From: an uncultured Ellagibacter sp.
Lineage (GTDB): Bacteria; Actinomycetota; Coriobacteriia; Coriobacteriales; Eggerthellaceae
DNA: 64,000 nt
NCBI RefSeq assembly: GCF_934643285.1
Contig: NZ_CAKUBT010000001.1
Span: 248,001 to 312,000, forward strand
Reading direction: 5' to 3'
A model generated the notes under the pieces. It was given only the letters and a program-made list of their open reading frames with translations, was not told where the DNA came from and did no database searches. The first letter of the stretch is position 1. Each line of letters starts with the position of its first letter. The position numbers and the translations under genes were made by a program. This document shows positions 8,902-20,901 of the stretch, piece by piece.

Positions 8902-9342
8902 CGTGAATCTCTCCTTTTGTTTCTCGGCACGACGCCTACCGCCGATTGCCGTTATCAACAATAATTGTAAATGCCCAGTTGACCATTCAAGGAAAATAAT
9001 AGTGGACGGGCATTGTTTTTCCGCGACCCTCCGCAAACTCAATCTTCCATCGGCTTGCTGACGGCGCGGTCAACGTTTGATTATCGTCGTGGATTTCCGC
9101 CGAATGGTCAAGTGTTTTTCGAAGAAATCACTGCTCATCAACGGAAAAATAAGCAGCAAGGCCAAATCCGGACACATCGCAGTGCATCTGAGCACAAAGC
9201 TTTCACAAATGGCGAACCCCCGATGTTAACCTGCGCCAGGATGCGAGCTATCCCATCAGACACCGAGGGGTGCGCGGAATTCCGTGCACCCCTCGGGCTT
9301 GAGCGTGCGCTCGTTTCGCGAGCGCTTATCGAGCTGAAAGGC
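8902..9342. other. 441-bp intergenic region, pyrF to mihF
   Basis: It holds the mihF RBS and, near the pyrF end, the hairpin at 9263-9296. The middle part is comparatively AT-rich and must contain the mihF promoter. TTGACC (9111-9106, minus) and GATAAT (9085-9080, minus) are present but 20 bases apart, so no promoter is assigned. No RNA gene or coding frame was convincing. Confidence 0.5.
9263..9296 (-). terminator. Hairpin downstream of pyrF
   Basis: CCGAGGGGTGC and GCACCCCTCGG form a long GC-rich stem around a GGAATTCC core, about 50 bases after the pyrF stop. There is no U-run on the minus strand, so it is a candidate operon end rather than a textbook terminator. Confidence 0.4.
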
Positions 9343-10071
9343 TTAGGCCAGCTCCGCGGCGATTGCCTCGAACGCGGCAACCGGGTCTTCGGCCTGCGTG
9401 ATCGGACGACCCACAACGATATGCGAAGCGCCGTTCTCGAAAGCCTGCGCAGGCGTGGCAACGCGGCTCTGGTCTCCCTTTGCGCTTCCCGCGGGACGAA
9501 CGCCCGGGGTCACGATAAGCGCCTCCGGCCCGAGCAGCTCGCGCATCCCCTTGGCCTCTTGCGGCGAGCACACGATGCCCGAAAGCCCCGCCTCGCGAGC
9601 TTGTACGGCGAGCGCGCTCACTTGCTCGGGCAGAGCCCTTGAAACTCCCGTAGCTGCAAGCGATTCCGCATCCATGCTGGTGAGAACCGTAATTGCAAGC
9701 GTCGCCGGCGCCGGAACCTTGCGCTCGAACGCGGCAGCCTCAGCACCGCGGTGCCCAGCTGCCATCATTGCGGCGCCTCCCACGGCGTGCATCGTGAGCA
9801 TGTCGGCTCCCGAAAGCACGGCCGATGCCGCAGCACCCTCCACCTGATGCGGGATATCGTGGAACTTCAGGTCGAGGAAGACATTGAAGCCGAGCTGCTT
9901 GAACGTCTGCACGATCTTAGGTCCCTCGGCATAGTAGAGTGTCATGCCGACTTTGAGCCACTTCGCATGGCCACGCAGCTGCACAGCAAGGCAAAGCGCG
10001 GTTGCCGCATCGCAGTCGAGTGCGACGATGACGCGATCGCGTGCGGGCTCAGTATGGAAATCCTCTAGCAT
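9343..10071 (-). CDS. pyrF: Orotidine 5'-phosphate decarboxylase
   Basis: Last step of UMP synthesis, OMP to UMP plus CO2. The 242 residues carry the active-site signature DLKFHDIPHQV and the C-terminal phosphate loop (IVVGRPITQAEDP), fitting the short type I enzyme. Its ATG overlaps the end of pyrD by seven bases. Last gene of the pyr operon. Confidence 0.95.
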   Translation of the reverse strand: MLEDFHTEPARDRVIVALDCDAATALCLAVQLRGHAKWLKVGMTLYYAEGPKIVQTFKQLGFNVFLDLKFHDIPHQVEGAAASAVLSGADMLTMHAVGGAAMMAAGHRGAEAAAFERKVPAPATLAITVLTSMDAESLAATGVSRALPEQVSALAVQAREAGLSGIVCSPQEAKGMRELLGPEALIVTPGVRPAGSAKGDQSRVATPAQAFENGASHIVVGRPITQAEDPVAAFEAIAAELA

Positions 10072-11000
10072 TCAAGTGCTCCTATCAGGTCGTTCACATC
10101 GTTTACGCCTTGCTTCTCGCAGTAGTCGATGATGCCATCGATCACGTCGACGGTTGCTTGAGGGTTCATGAAGTTCGCCGTGCCGACGGCGACCGCGGTA
10201 GCACCCGCCAGCATGAACTCAACCGCGTCGGTGCCGGTCGTGATGCCGCCCATGCCGAGGATGGGAACGGAAACCGCCTTCGAACATTGCCACACCATGC
10301 GCAACGCAACGGGCTTCACGGCGGGACCCGAGAATCCGCCAACGACGCGCGCGAGCACTGGGCGGCGGCGCTTCGCGTCGATCGCCATGCCGAGCAGCGT
10401 GTTGATGAGCGAGATTGCATCGGCACCCGAAGCCTCGGCTGCGCGGGCGATCTCGGTGATATCGGTCACGTTGGGGGTGAGCTTCACGATAAGCGGGCGC
10501 GACGTCGCCTCGCGGCAAAGCGAAACCACCTTCTCGACGCTCGGGACGTGGGTGCCGAGCGTCATGCCGCCGGCATCGACGTTCGGGCACGAAATGTTCA
10601 CCTCGTAGGCGTCGACGGGAGCATCCTCAAGCGCTTCGATGACCTGTACGTATTCGTCGAAGCTGTGGCCGGAGACGTTCACGATGGTCGTGGCTCCCTG
10701 CTCGCGCAGCCAGGGAAGCTCCTCGCTCTTCAAGTGGGCGACGCCGGGGTTCTGCAAGCCGATCGAGTTCAGCATGCCCGAAGGGACCTCAGCAATGCGC
10801 GGGCTCGCGTTGCCCTCCCAGCCATTGAGAGAGACGCCCTTCGTCGTGACGGCGCCCAAGGCGGACACGTCAACGAAATCGGAATACTCCATACCCGCGG
10901 CGAACGTGCCCGACGCCGTGGTAACGGGGTTCTTCATTGCAAGGCCACCGAGGTTGACAGACAGGTTCACGCTCGTCTCACGTGGGGTTCTCGCTACCAT
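10065..11000 (-). CDS. pyrD: Dihydroorotate dehydrogenase, catalytic subunit (class 1B)
   Basis: Oxidises dihydroorotate to orotate with FMN. With PyrK it forms the NAD-dependent heterotetramer. The 311 residues show NPVTTASGTFAAGMEYSDF, the active-site region NVSCPN-like block (VNISCPNVDAGG) with the class 1 catalytic Cys, and the FMN phosphate region GMGGITTGTDAVEFM. The ATG at 11000 shares TAATG with the pyrK stop; longer open sequence upstream lies inside pyrK. Confidence 0.95.
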   Translation of the reverse strand: MVARTPRETSVNLSVNLGGLAMKNPVTTASGTFAAGMEYSDFVDVSALGAVTTKGVSLNGWEGNASPRIAEVPSGMLNSIGLQNPGVAHLKSEELPWLREQGATTIVNVSGHSFDEYVQVIEALEDAPVDAYEVNISCPNVDAGGMTLGTHVPSVEKVVSLCREATSRPLIVKLTPNVTDITEIARAAEASGADAISLINTLLGMAIDAKRRRPVLARVVGGFSGPAVKPVALRMVWQCSKAVSVPILGMGGITTGTDAVEFMLAGATAVAVGTANFMNPQATVDVIDGIIDYCEKQGVNDVNDLIGALEC

Positions 11001-11815
11001 TACCACGCCACCTCCTGAGCATCGAATACAGGGCCGTCTACGCAGGAACGCTTCTTGCCGTTGACGGTTTCCACGACGCACGAAAGACAGGCTCCGACGC
11101 CGCACGCCATGCGCTTCTCCATCGAGACCTGGCAGGGAATGTTGGCCTCCGCTGCCTGGCCAGAAACAATCTTCATGAGCGGCTCGGGCCCGCAAACAGC
11201 CAGGTAGTCGAAGGGTTTCCCGCTTGCGTTCGCTTCGCTTATCGCGTCATCGACAAGCGAGGTGCAAAAACCCGAACGCCCGAAGGTGCCGTCGTCTGTT
11301 GCGCACAAAGGCGCGTTCTCGGCGCAGCACCCAGCGGTGGAAAGCACGCGAGCGTAACGCTCGCGGCATACGAGCGCCGCCTCGGTTTGGGCACCGAGCA
11401 CCACGGTGACGTCGACGCCAGCAGCAACCAGCTGCTCGAAGAGCAGGTACAAGGGAGCCGCCCCGACTCCGCCGCCCACCAGAAGCGCGCGTTCGCACTT
11501 CTCGGGTGCGACCCAGCCGCGACCGACGGGCCCGATAAGCTTGGGCGCGACCTCGTCACCGGGCGCAAGCTTCGTCATGCGCTCGGAGCCGAAGCCCACC
11601 ACCTGGTAGAGGATCTCAATTGTTCCCTCGCTCGCGTTCGCCGCATAGACCGAGAACGGGCGACGCAGGATATGGCCCTCCATACCCGGAATCTGCATAT
11701 GGACGAACTGACCGGGCTTGATGCTCGAAGCAATTTCGGACGCGCTCAGCGTCATCAGGTAAAGCCTGGGGCCCACCTGGTGGTTATCGAGCACGGGCGC
11801 TATGATGTCTACCAT
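11000..11815 (-). CDS. pyrK: Dihydroorotate dehydrogenase electron-transfer subunit
   Basis: FAD and [2Fe-2S] protein that passes electrons from PyrD to NAD. The 271 residues have an FAD-binding barrel (GHILRRPFSVY), an NAD-binding Rossmann part (LLVGGGVGAAPLYLL) and a C-terminal Cys cluster (CGVGACLSCVVET ... RSCVDGP) that binds the 2Fe-2S centre. It lies three bases after carB and overlaps pyrD. Confidence 0.95.
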   Translation of the reverse strand: MVDIIAPVLDNHQVGPRLYLMTLSASEIASSIKPGQFVHMQIPGMEGHILRRPFSVYAANASEGTIEILYQVVGFGSERMTKLAPGDEVAPKLIGPVGRGWVAPEKCERALLVGGGVGAAPLYLLFEQLVAAGVDVTVVLGAQTEAALVCRERYARVLSTAGCCAENAPLCATDDGTFGRSGFCTSLVDDAISEANASGKPFDYLAVCGPEPLMKIVSGQAAEANIPCQVSMEKRMACGVGACLSCVVETVNGKKRSCVDGPVFDAQEVAW

Positions 11816-11818
11816 GTT

Positions 11819-15041
<3,223 letters not shown>

Positions 15042-15049
<8 letters not shown>

Positions 15050-16385
15050 TGACTTCTCCCCCAAACTTCCATCCGGCCAAGCGGTCGGCGGCAATGTCGA
15101 TATCGAGATAATCCTCGCGTCCATCCATGAGGCGCGAGAAGGCGGTGAACAGGTAGTGCGCGTCGGTCGGTCCGGGCGATGCCTCGGGGTGGTACTGCAC
15201 CGAGAAGGCCGGGATGTCGAGGAACGCGATGCCCTCGGCCGTGCCGTCATTCAAGTTCACATGCGTGAGCTGGATGCGGCCGAACTTCTCGTTTTGCACG
15301 ACGGGTGCCACGCGTTTTTCGACCCAGAAGCGCAGATCGTCGTGATGTTCGGTCTCGCCCGCCGACTCCTCGGGGATAAGCTCGCCGAGCGTCGGGAACA
15401 GAAGGCCGAAGCCGTGGTTTTGCGCGGTGATCTCGACGCGGTGGGTACGCAGGTTCATGACGGGATGGTTGCCGCCGCGATGGCCGAACTTGAGCTTCTC
15501 GATCTGAGCGCCCGCGGCCTTCGACATCATCTGGTGTCCAAGGCAGATGCCGAAGACGGGAACCTTGCCGAGCAGCTTCTCGACCTGGGAATACGTACCC
15601 GAAACCGCATCGGGGTCGCCAGGGCCGTTGGAGAGGAACACGCCGTCGGGGTTCATCGCGAGGACGTCCTCGGCGGGAGTGTCCCAGGGAACTGCGGTAA
15701 GCTCGCAGCCCACGCGCACGAGGTTTTGGAAGATGGAGAGCTTCGCGCCGCAGTCGTAAGCGACGACCTTGTACTTCGCAGGCGCGGGCGCCGAGAGTGC
15801 GAACGCCTGGGTTTTCGGCAGGTCGTCAAGGCCGAAGGTCGCCTTCTCGGAGCGAGAGACCGTCTCGGCGAGGTTCACGCCGACGATGGACTCGCTTGCG
15901 CGCACCTTGGCGAGGAGGCTCTCGGCGTCGGTGTCGAGTGTGGAGAGCACCGCGCGCTGGGCGCCGTTGTCGCGCACGTGGCGAACGAGGGCGCGCGTGT
16001 CGACGCCCTCGATGGCGACGACGTTGTTCTCGCGCAAAAAGTCGGGCAGCGAAAGCTCGCAGCGCCAGTTCGAGGGCACCTGGCACATGTCGCGCACGAC
16101 GAGCCCGCGCAACGCCGGCTTCTCGGACTGGCAGTCCTCGCGGTTCACGCCGTAGTTGCCGATCTGGGGGTAGGTCATCGTGATGATCTGGCCCGCGTAG
16201 CTCGGGTCGGTGATCACCTCGAGGTAGCCCTCCAGAGAGGTGTTGAAGCAGATTTCGCCGAACACTTCGCCCTGCGCCGCGCAAGAGGTGCCGCTGAACA
16301 CAGCGCCGTCTTCGAGCACGAGCAGCGCCGGTGCACCGAGCGGCTTCGAGGTGTTCTCGAGCAGCTTTTTCGTGATCTCGCTCAC
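15042..16385 (-). CDS. carA: Carbamoyl phosphate synthase, small (glutaminase) subunit, with insertion
   Basis: Releases ammonia from glutamine for CarB. The class I amidotransferase triad is Cys281 (VFGICLGHQ), His399 and Glu401 (YHPEASPGP). The product is 447 residues, against about 360-385 usually. Much of the excess is an insertion of about 34 residues (roughly 328-370) between NHGF and the conserved LTHVNLNDGT block, plus a short C-terminal tail. Translation starts at GTG 16385 after AAGGA; the nearby ATG is out of frame. Confidence 0.95.
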
Positions 16386-16458
16386 ATCGTTCCTTTCTGT
16401 TCAAGCCCGCCATCGCGGGCGTCATCCGCTATCGTATCGAAATCGCCGTAAAGGCGCC

Positions 16459-17763
16459 TTACTTTTTGACCGTGGAGCAAACCACGCCGTCTTCCATCGT
16501 CGCATAGCCGCCGACGAACACGTCGGTCGCGCGCCCGCGAAGTTCCCACCCGACAAACGGCGTGTTCTGCGCCTTCGAGCAGAAGTCGTCTTTGGCAACC
16601 GTCCACTCCGCGTCGGGGTCGATGACCGTCAGATCGGCGATGGAGCCCGGCTCGATGGCCACGCGCTCGTCGCGCAGGATTGCCCGAGGGTTCACGGCCA
16701 TGAGCTCGACGAGGCGGCTCAAGCTGATCACGCCCTCGCCGACCAGGTGGGTGAGCATAAGGCCGAGCGAGGTCTCGATGCCGGTCATGCCGAAGGGGGC
16801 AAGCTCGAACTCGCGGTCTTTCTCGTAGGTCGCGTGCGGCGCGTGGTCGGTGACGATGGCGTCGACCGTGCCGTCGGCGAGGCCGCAGCGAAGCGCAGCG
16901 ACGTCGGCCTTCGTGCGAAGCGGCGGGTTCACCTTGTAGTTCGTATCGTAATCCTCGCCGATCATCGAGTCGTCGAGAAGCAGATGATGCGGCGTTACCT
17001 CGCAGGTGACGGGCAGCCCCTCCGCCTTGGCGGCGCGGATGAGCTCAAGCCCGCGCGCGGTCGTAACGTGCTGCGCGTGGAAATGGCAGCCCGTCAGGCG
17101 GCAAAGCGCGATGTCGCGCATGATTTCGAGCTCCTCGCCTTCCGCAGGCCAACCTAAAAGGCCAAGGCGCGTGGAGCATTCCCCTTCGTTCACCTGACCC
17201 GCGCCCACGAGACCCTCGTCTTGGCAGTGGCACATGACAACGCGGTCGAACTGCTTGGCGTAGTCCATCGTGCGGCGCATCATGCCCGAGTCCTGCACGC
17301 CGCGCCCGTCGTCGGTGAACGCGACCGCGCCGTGAGCGACCATATCCCCCATCTCGGAGAGCACCTCGCCTTTGAGCCCCTGCGTGAGTGCGCCCGACAC
17401 AAGCACGCGGCAGAAGCCGACTTCGGAAGCCTTGCGCTGCACGTATTCCACGATGGTCGCGTTGTCGCAGACGGGGTTCGTGTTCGGCATCGCGCACACC
17501 GCTGTGAAGCCGCCGTGCGCAGCCGCCTTCGTCTCCGATTCGATGTCGCCTTTGTACTCGAATCCGGGGTCGCGCAAATGGACGTGCATATCCACCAGGC
17601 CGGGAACGACAATCTTTCCCGAAAGGTCACGCTCGATGCCCTTCGGCATCTCAAGGTCGTGGCCAATCTCCACGATGCGCCCATCGCGGATCAGGATGTC
17701 GGCAACCTCGTCGAGCCCAACCTGGGGGTCGAGAAGCCGCGCGTTCTTAAGCATCAACGCCAT
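16459..17763 (-). CDS. pyrC: Dihydroorotase
   Basis: Zinc amidohydrolase that cyclises carbamoyl aspartate to dihydroorotate. The metal/substrate signature DMHVHLRDPG has His60, His62 and Arg64, and a second block VTDHAPH lies in the C-terminal half. At 434 residues it is the type I, PyrB-associated class. It overlaps pyrB by 17 bases. Confidence 0.95.
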   Translation of the reverse strand: MALMLKNARLLDPQVGLDEVADILIRDGRIVEIGHDLEMPKGIERDLSGKIVVPGLVDMHVHLRDPGFEYKGDIESETKAAAHGGFTAVCAMPNTNPVCDNATIVEYVQRKASEVGFCRVLVSGALTQGLKGEVLSEMGDMVAHGAVAFTDDGRGVQDSGMMRRTMDYAKQFDRVVMCHCQDEGLVGAGQVNEGECSTRLGLLGWPAEGEELEIMRDIALCRLTGCHFHAQHVTTARGLELIRAAKAEGLPVTCEVTPHHLLLDDSMIGEDYDTNYKVNPPLRTKADVAALRCGLADGTVDAIVTDHAPHATYEKDREFELAPFGMTGIETSLGLMLTHLVGEGVISLSRLVELMAVNPRAILRDERVAIEPGSIADLTVIDPDAEWTVAKDDFCSKAQNTPFVGWELRGRATDVFVGGYATMEDGVVCSTVKK

Positions 17764-18691
17764 TGTCGGTTCCTCCTAACAGCAGATAGAGAACGGCCAT
17801 GCGGACAAGCACGCCGGAATAGACCTGGTCTAAGATAACGGAGCGCTGCGGATTGTCGCACATGTAGTCATCGAGCTCGACGCCGCGGTTCACCGGTCCT
17901 GGATGGCAAACGATGGCGTCGGGGCGCATGAGCTTCTCGCGCTCCTCGGTCAGGCCGAAGAGCAGGTTGTACTCGCGAAGGCTCGGGTACGGCGCGCCCT
18001 CGAGGCGCTCGCGCTGGATGCGCAGCATGTAGACCACATCGAGCTCGGGCAGCGCCGCGTCGAGGTCGCTCGTGATTTCGTCGGCCCCTAAGATTTCGGG
18101 AGCTGCCGGCATAAGCGTCGGCGGTGCGATGACGGTGACGTGGGCGCCCATGATCTTGAGCGCGGGGATGAGCGAGCCGCAGACGCGCGAATGGCCGATG
18201 TCGCCGACGATGCCGACGCGAAGGCCCTCGATGTGCCCGAAGCGCTCGCGGATGGTGTACAGGTCGAGCAGCGCCTGGGTTGGATGCTGATGCTTGCCGT
18301 CACCTGCGCAGATGACGGACACGCCGGAAACATCGGCGACCTTGCGCGGAGCACCTGCGTGCTTGTCTCGCACGACGATGGCATCGATCTTGTACGAGCA
18401 GAGCGTCTGCACGGTGTCGCGCAAGCTCTCGCCCTTCACCGTGGAGGTAGAGGACCCACCGAAGTTGAGCGTATCGCACGACAGGCGCTTCTCGGCGAGC
18501 TCGAACGACGAGCGCGTGCGGGTGGAAGGCTCATTGAACATGTTCACGACCGTGAAGCCCTTGAGCGTCGGCACCTTCTTGATGCGCCGCTCGTTCACTG
18601 CGCGGAAGCTTGCGGCCGTGTCGAGGATGCGCGTGATGTCTTCCGCAGAGTATTCCGAGATGTTGATGAGGTGCTTGTGGTTGAAGGCCAT
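17747..18691 (-). CDS. pyrB: Aspartate carbamoyltransferase, catalytic subunit
   Basis: Joins carbamoyl phosphate and aspartate. The carbamoyl phosphate site STRTR is at residues 56-60 and the aspartate side contains HPGPVNRGVE. It is 314 residues. No pyrI regulatory subunit is present, consistent with control by PyrR instead. Five bases follow pyrR. Confidence 0.95.
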   Translation of the reverse strand: MAFNHKHLINISEYSAEDITRILDTAASFRAVNERRIKKVPTLKGFTVVNMFNEPSTRTRSSFELAEKRLSCDTLNFGGSSTSTVKGESLRDTVQTLCSYKIDAIVVRDKHAGAPRKVADVSGVSVICAGDGKHQHPTQALLDLYTIRERFGHIEGLRVGIVGDIGHSRVCGSLIPALKIMGAHVTVIAPPTLMPAAPEILGADEITSDLDAALPELDVVYMLRIQRERLEGAPYPSLREYNLLFGLTEEREKLMRPDAIVCHPGPVNRGVELDDYMCDNPQRSVILDQVYSGVLVRMAVLYLLLGGTDNGVDA

Positions 18692-18696
18692 GGCTG

Positions 18697-19305
18697 CTAC
18701 GCCTCCTTTTCTTGGGGCTGGTCAAAGCCAAGCGGGGCGGATCCCGCACGGTCCCCCGGCGCCATTTCGAGGACCTCGACGGCGGAGACGCCATCGACTT
18801 CCTCCAGGAAGAGGCGGACGTTCTCGTGCGACGAGGATGGGACGTTCTTGCCGACGAAATCGGCGCGGATGGGAAGCTCGCGGTGCCCGCGGTCGACGAG
18901 GACCGCAAGTTGCACGCAGGAAGGGCGACCGAAATCGCTTAGCGCGTCAAGCGCCGCGCGGATGGTGCGGCCGGTGAACAGGACATCGTCGACGAGTACG
19001 ACGGTTAGCCCGTCAATGTCGAAGCGGATGTCAGTCGAGTGGACCTCGGGGGAAAGATGCGTCGCGAAATCGTCGCGATAGAAGCTGATGTCAAGCGCGC
19101 CGAGCGGAACGTCGGTGCCTTCGATCTGCTTGATCTTGCTCGCAAGACGATGAGCGAGCAAGTCGCCTCGGGTGAGGATTCCCACCAAGGCGATGTTCGA
19201 GGCGCCGTGGTTGGCCTCGAGAATCTGGTGCGCGATGCGCGTGAGCGATCGCTCAATTTCGTCTGCGTCCATACAGACGGATTTCACTGTTCTAGAATCT
19301 GTCAT
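18697..19305 (-). CDS. pyrR: PyrR regulator / uracil phosphoribosyltransferase family
   Basis: In Bacillus and mycobacteria PyrR binds UMP or UTP and then the 5' leader of pyr mRNA; some homologues also make UMP from uracil. The PRPP loop VVLVDDVLFTGRTIRAAL and the YRDD segment are intact in 202 residues. The ATG at 19305 is preceded by GAGGG; longer in-frame sequence lies in the leader and is unlikely to be coding. About 20 extra residues follow the usual C-terminus. First gene of the operon and adjacent to its likely target RNA. Confidence 0.95.
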   Translation of the reverse strand: MTDSRTVKSVCMDADEIERSLTRIAHQILEANHGASNIALVGILTRGDLLAHRLASKIKQIEGTDVPLGALDISFYRDDFATHLSPEVHSTDIRFDIDGLTVVLVDDVLFTGRTIRAALDALSDFGRPSCVQLAVLVDRGHRELPIRADFVGKNVPSSSHENVRLFLEEVDGVSAVEVLEMAPGDRAGSAPLGFDQPQEKEA

Positions 19306-19307
19306 TC

Positions 19308-19331
19308 GCACCCTCTTCCAATCAGGGATGC
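19308..19331 (-). promoter_or_regulatory. Candidate pyrR SD-sequestering hairpin
   Basis: In the transcript GCATCC (19331-19326) can pair with GGGTGC (19313-19308) across a 12-base loop, masking much of the GAGGG Shine-Dalgarno of pyrR. There is no terminator U-run in the leader, so control at translation is more likely than attenuation. This is inference from base pairing only. Confidence 0.4.
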
Positions 19332-19386
19332 AGGCAGACCGCTCGGTTCTGCGATAGTGCGATTTCACCTGGGTGAACCGCTCGCG

Positions 19387-19422
19387 CTCCTTGTCGGTCT
19401 CTCTGTACCGCTTTTAAAGGAC
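19387..19422 (-). promoter_or_regulatory. PyrR-binding leader RNA of the pyr operon
   Basis: The minus-strand transcript reads TCCTTTAAAAG, then CGGT-ACAGAGAG-ACCG, then ACAAGGA. This matches the known PyrR binding hairpin of Bacillus pyr leaders: lower stem TCCTT/AAGGA, an A-rich internal bulge, a 4-bp upper stem and a CAGAGAG loop. It lies about 80 bases before the pyrR start codon. Confidence 0.85.
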
Positions 19423-19430
19423 TGAACGCA

Positions 19431-19459
19431 AGTATAGGCCAGCTTCGCGCCGCGCGAAA
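19431..19459 (-). promoter_or_regulatory. Candidate pyr operon promoter
   Basis: TATACT (19436-19431, minus) lies about 10 bases before the PyrR-binding hairpin, so the hairpin would be at the very 5' end of the mRNA. The -35 is poor. A short inverted repeat TTCGCG/CGCGAA (19444-19458) overlaps the spacer. Confidence 0.5.
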
Positions 19460-19469
19460 CCCCGAAATA

Positions 19470-20744
19470 CTACATTGGCGGAAAACGCACGATTAGATAG
19501 ATTGCTGACACGGCGACGGTCGCGAGCATCGTGGGAAAGCCGACTTTGAAGAAGTGCGCAAACGTGATGACATGGCCGTTCTTGCGCGAGATGTCGGACA
19601 TGACGACGTTCGCCGACGCGCCGATCAAGGTGCCGTTGCCGCCGAGGCATGCGCCGAGCGACACCGCCCACCACAGGGGCATGACGTCCATGCCGGTCGC
19701 CTCCATGGAAAGCAGGATCGGGATCATCGTGGCGACGAACGGGATGTTGTCGAGGAAGCTCGAGATGATCGCCGAGGCGAAGAGCAGCACGAGCATGGCG
19801 ACGAAGGTCGACCCTCCCGTGACGTCGATCAAAGCCTGCGCAAGCATGCCGATGACGCCGACCTCGGAGAGCGCGCCCACGATGATGAACAGACCGGCGA
19901 AGAAGACGAGCGTGGTCCACTCGACGTGCGCGAGCGCCTCCTCGATGCGCTCGCCCGAGATCAGCATGAGGACGCCCGCCGCGGTGAGCGCGACAACGCA
20001 GGACTCGACGCCGAGCGAGCCGTGGGCCATGAAGCCCACGACGACGAGGGCGATCATGACGACGCTCTGGCGCAAGAGGATCGGGTTCTTGATCTGCTCC
20101 CGCTCGTCGAGGTCCGCGAGCGCGTCTTTGTGCGCGTCGTCGACGTGGAGCTTTCGGCCGAAGAGCAGGTAGAACAGCGCGAGCATCACGGCGAGCGAGA
20201 GCAGCGCCGCCGGGGTGTCGTAGAGGATGAAGTCGACGAAGGAGTAGCCCGCCGCCGAGCCGATCATGATGTTGGGCGGGTCGCCGATGAGGGTCGCCGT
20301 GCCGCCGATGTTGGAGGCCATGATCTCGGCGAGGAAGAACGGCACCGCGTCGATGTCGAGCAGGCGGCACACCGTGATGGTCATGGGGCCGATGAGCAGG
20401 ACCGTCGTCACGTTGTCGAGCAGCGCCGAGAGCAGCGCGGTCAGGCAGACGAAGAGCACCATGACGTGCCAGGGGTTGCCCTTCGCGAGGCGCGCGCACT
20501 TGATGGCGAGGTACTCGAAGATGCCCGAGAGCTTCACCACGGCGACGAAGAGCATCATGCCCAGAAGGACGCCGAGCGTGTTGAAGTCGACGTGGCTCAT
20601 GGCCTGGTCGAAGGTTACGACGTGGACGATGAGCAGGATCATCGCGCCGACGATGGCGACGAGCGCGCGGTGCACCTTCTCCGACATGATGGCGACCATC
20701 GCGACGACGAACACCACCACGGCCACAATCTGCATCAAGTCCAT
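19470..20744 (-). CDS. ArsB/NhaD-type ion transporter (SLC13-like IT superfamily)
   Basis: Polytopic inner-membrane transporter of 424 residues with about 11-12 hydrophobic segments. Two half-repeats carry signature loops, ALLDNVTTVLLIGPM with NIGGTATLIGDPPN in the first half and SFLDNIPFVATMIPI with LGGNGTLIGASANV in the second. The family includes Na+/H+ antiporters, arsenite permeases and the P-protein group, so the substrate cannot be assigned. The paired NIGGTATLIGDPPN and NGTLIGASANV motifs fit the NhaD/P-protein side better than true ArsB. There are no ars genes nearby. Separate from pyr; it has its own promoter. Confidence 0.85.
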   Translation of the reverse strand: MDLMQIVAVVVFVVAMVAIMSEKVHRALVAIVGAMILLIVHVVTFDQAMSHVDFNTLGVLLGMMLFVAVVKLSGIFEYLAIKCARLAKGNPWHVMVLFVCLTALLSALLDNVTTVLLIGPMTITVCRLLDIDAVPFFLAEIMASNIGGTATLIGDPPNIMIGSAAGYSFVDFILYDTPAALLSLAVMLALFYLLFGRKLHVDDAHKDALADLDEREQIKNPILLRQSVVMIALVVVGFMAHGSLGVESCVVALTAAGVLMLISGERIEEALAHVEWTTLVFFAGLFIIVGALSEVGVIGMLAQALIDVTGGSTFVAMLVLLFASAIISSFLDNIPFVATMIPILLSMEATGMDVMPLWWAVSLGACLGGNGTLIGASANVVMSDISRKNGHVITFAHFFKVGFPTMLATVAVSAIYLIVRFPPM

Positions 20745-20786
20745 ACCACTACCCCACTCATACCGTGAATTGCAAAAACGTTCGGA

Positions 20787-20815
20787 ATTATAGGAGTCTT
20801 TTGTTTCGAACGTGC
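20787..20815 (-). promoter_or_regulatory. Promoter of the ArsB/NhaD gene with overlapping inverted repeat
   Basis: A perfect TATAAT (20792-20787, minus) is flanked by a 7-bp inverted repeat, ACGTTCG (20778-20784) and CGAACGT (20807-20813). The repeat brackets the -10 box and could be an operator. The -35 is weak. Confidence 0.55.
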
Positions 20816-20901
20816 TAACAGTTCCCAGCGGTATTCCGTAAGCGGGGGCACCACTTCCGAGAGGGGCGTTTTAAAGTCGCCTGCGCCGATGCAGCTGCAC
20901 C

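Noticed and set aside
9080..9111. TTGACC and GATAAT as a mihF promoter
   Set aside because: The spacer is 20 bases and other arrangements are equally good, so no promoter is claimed.
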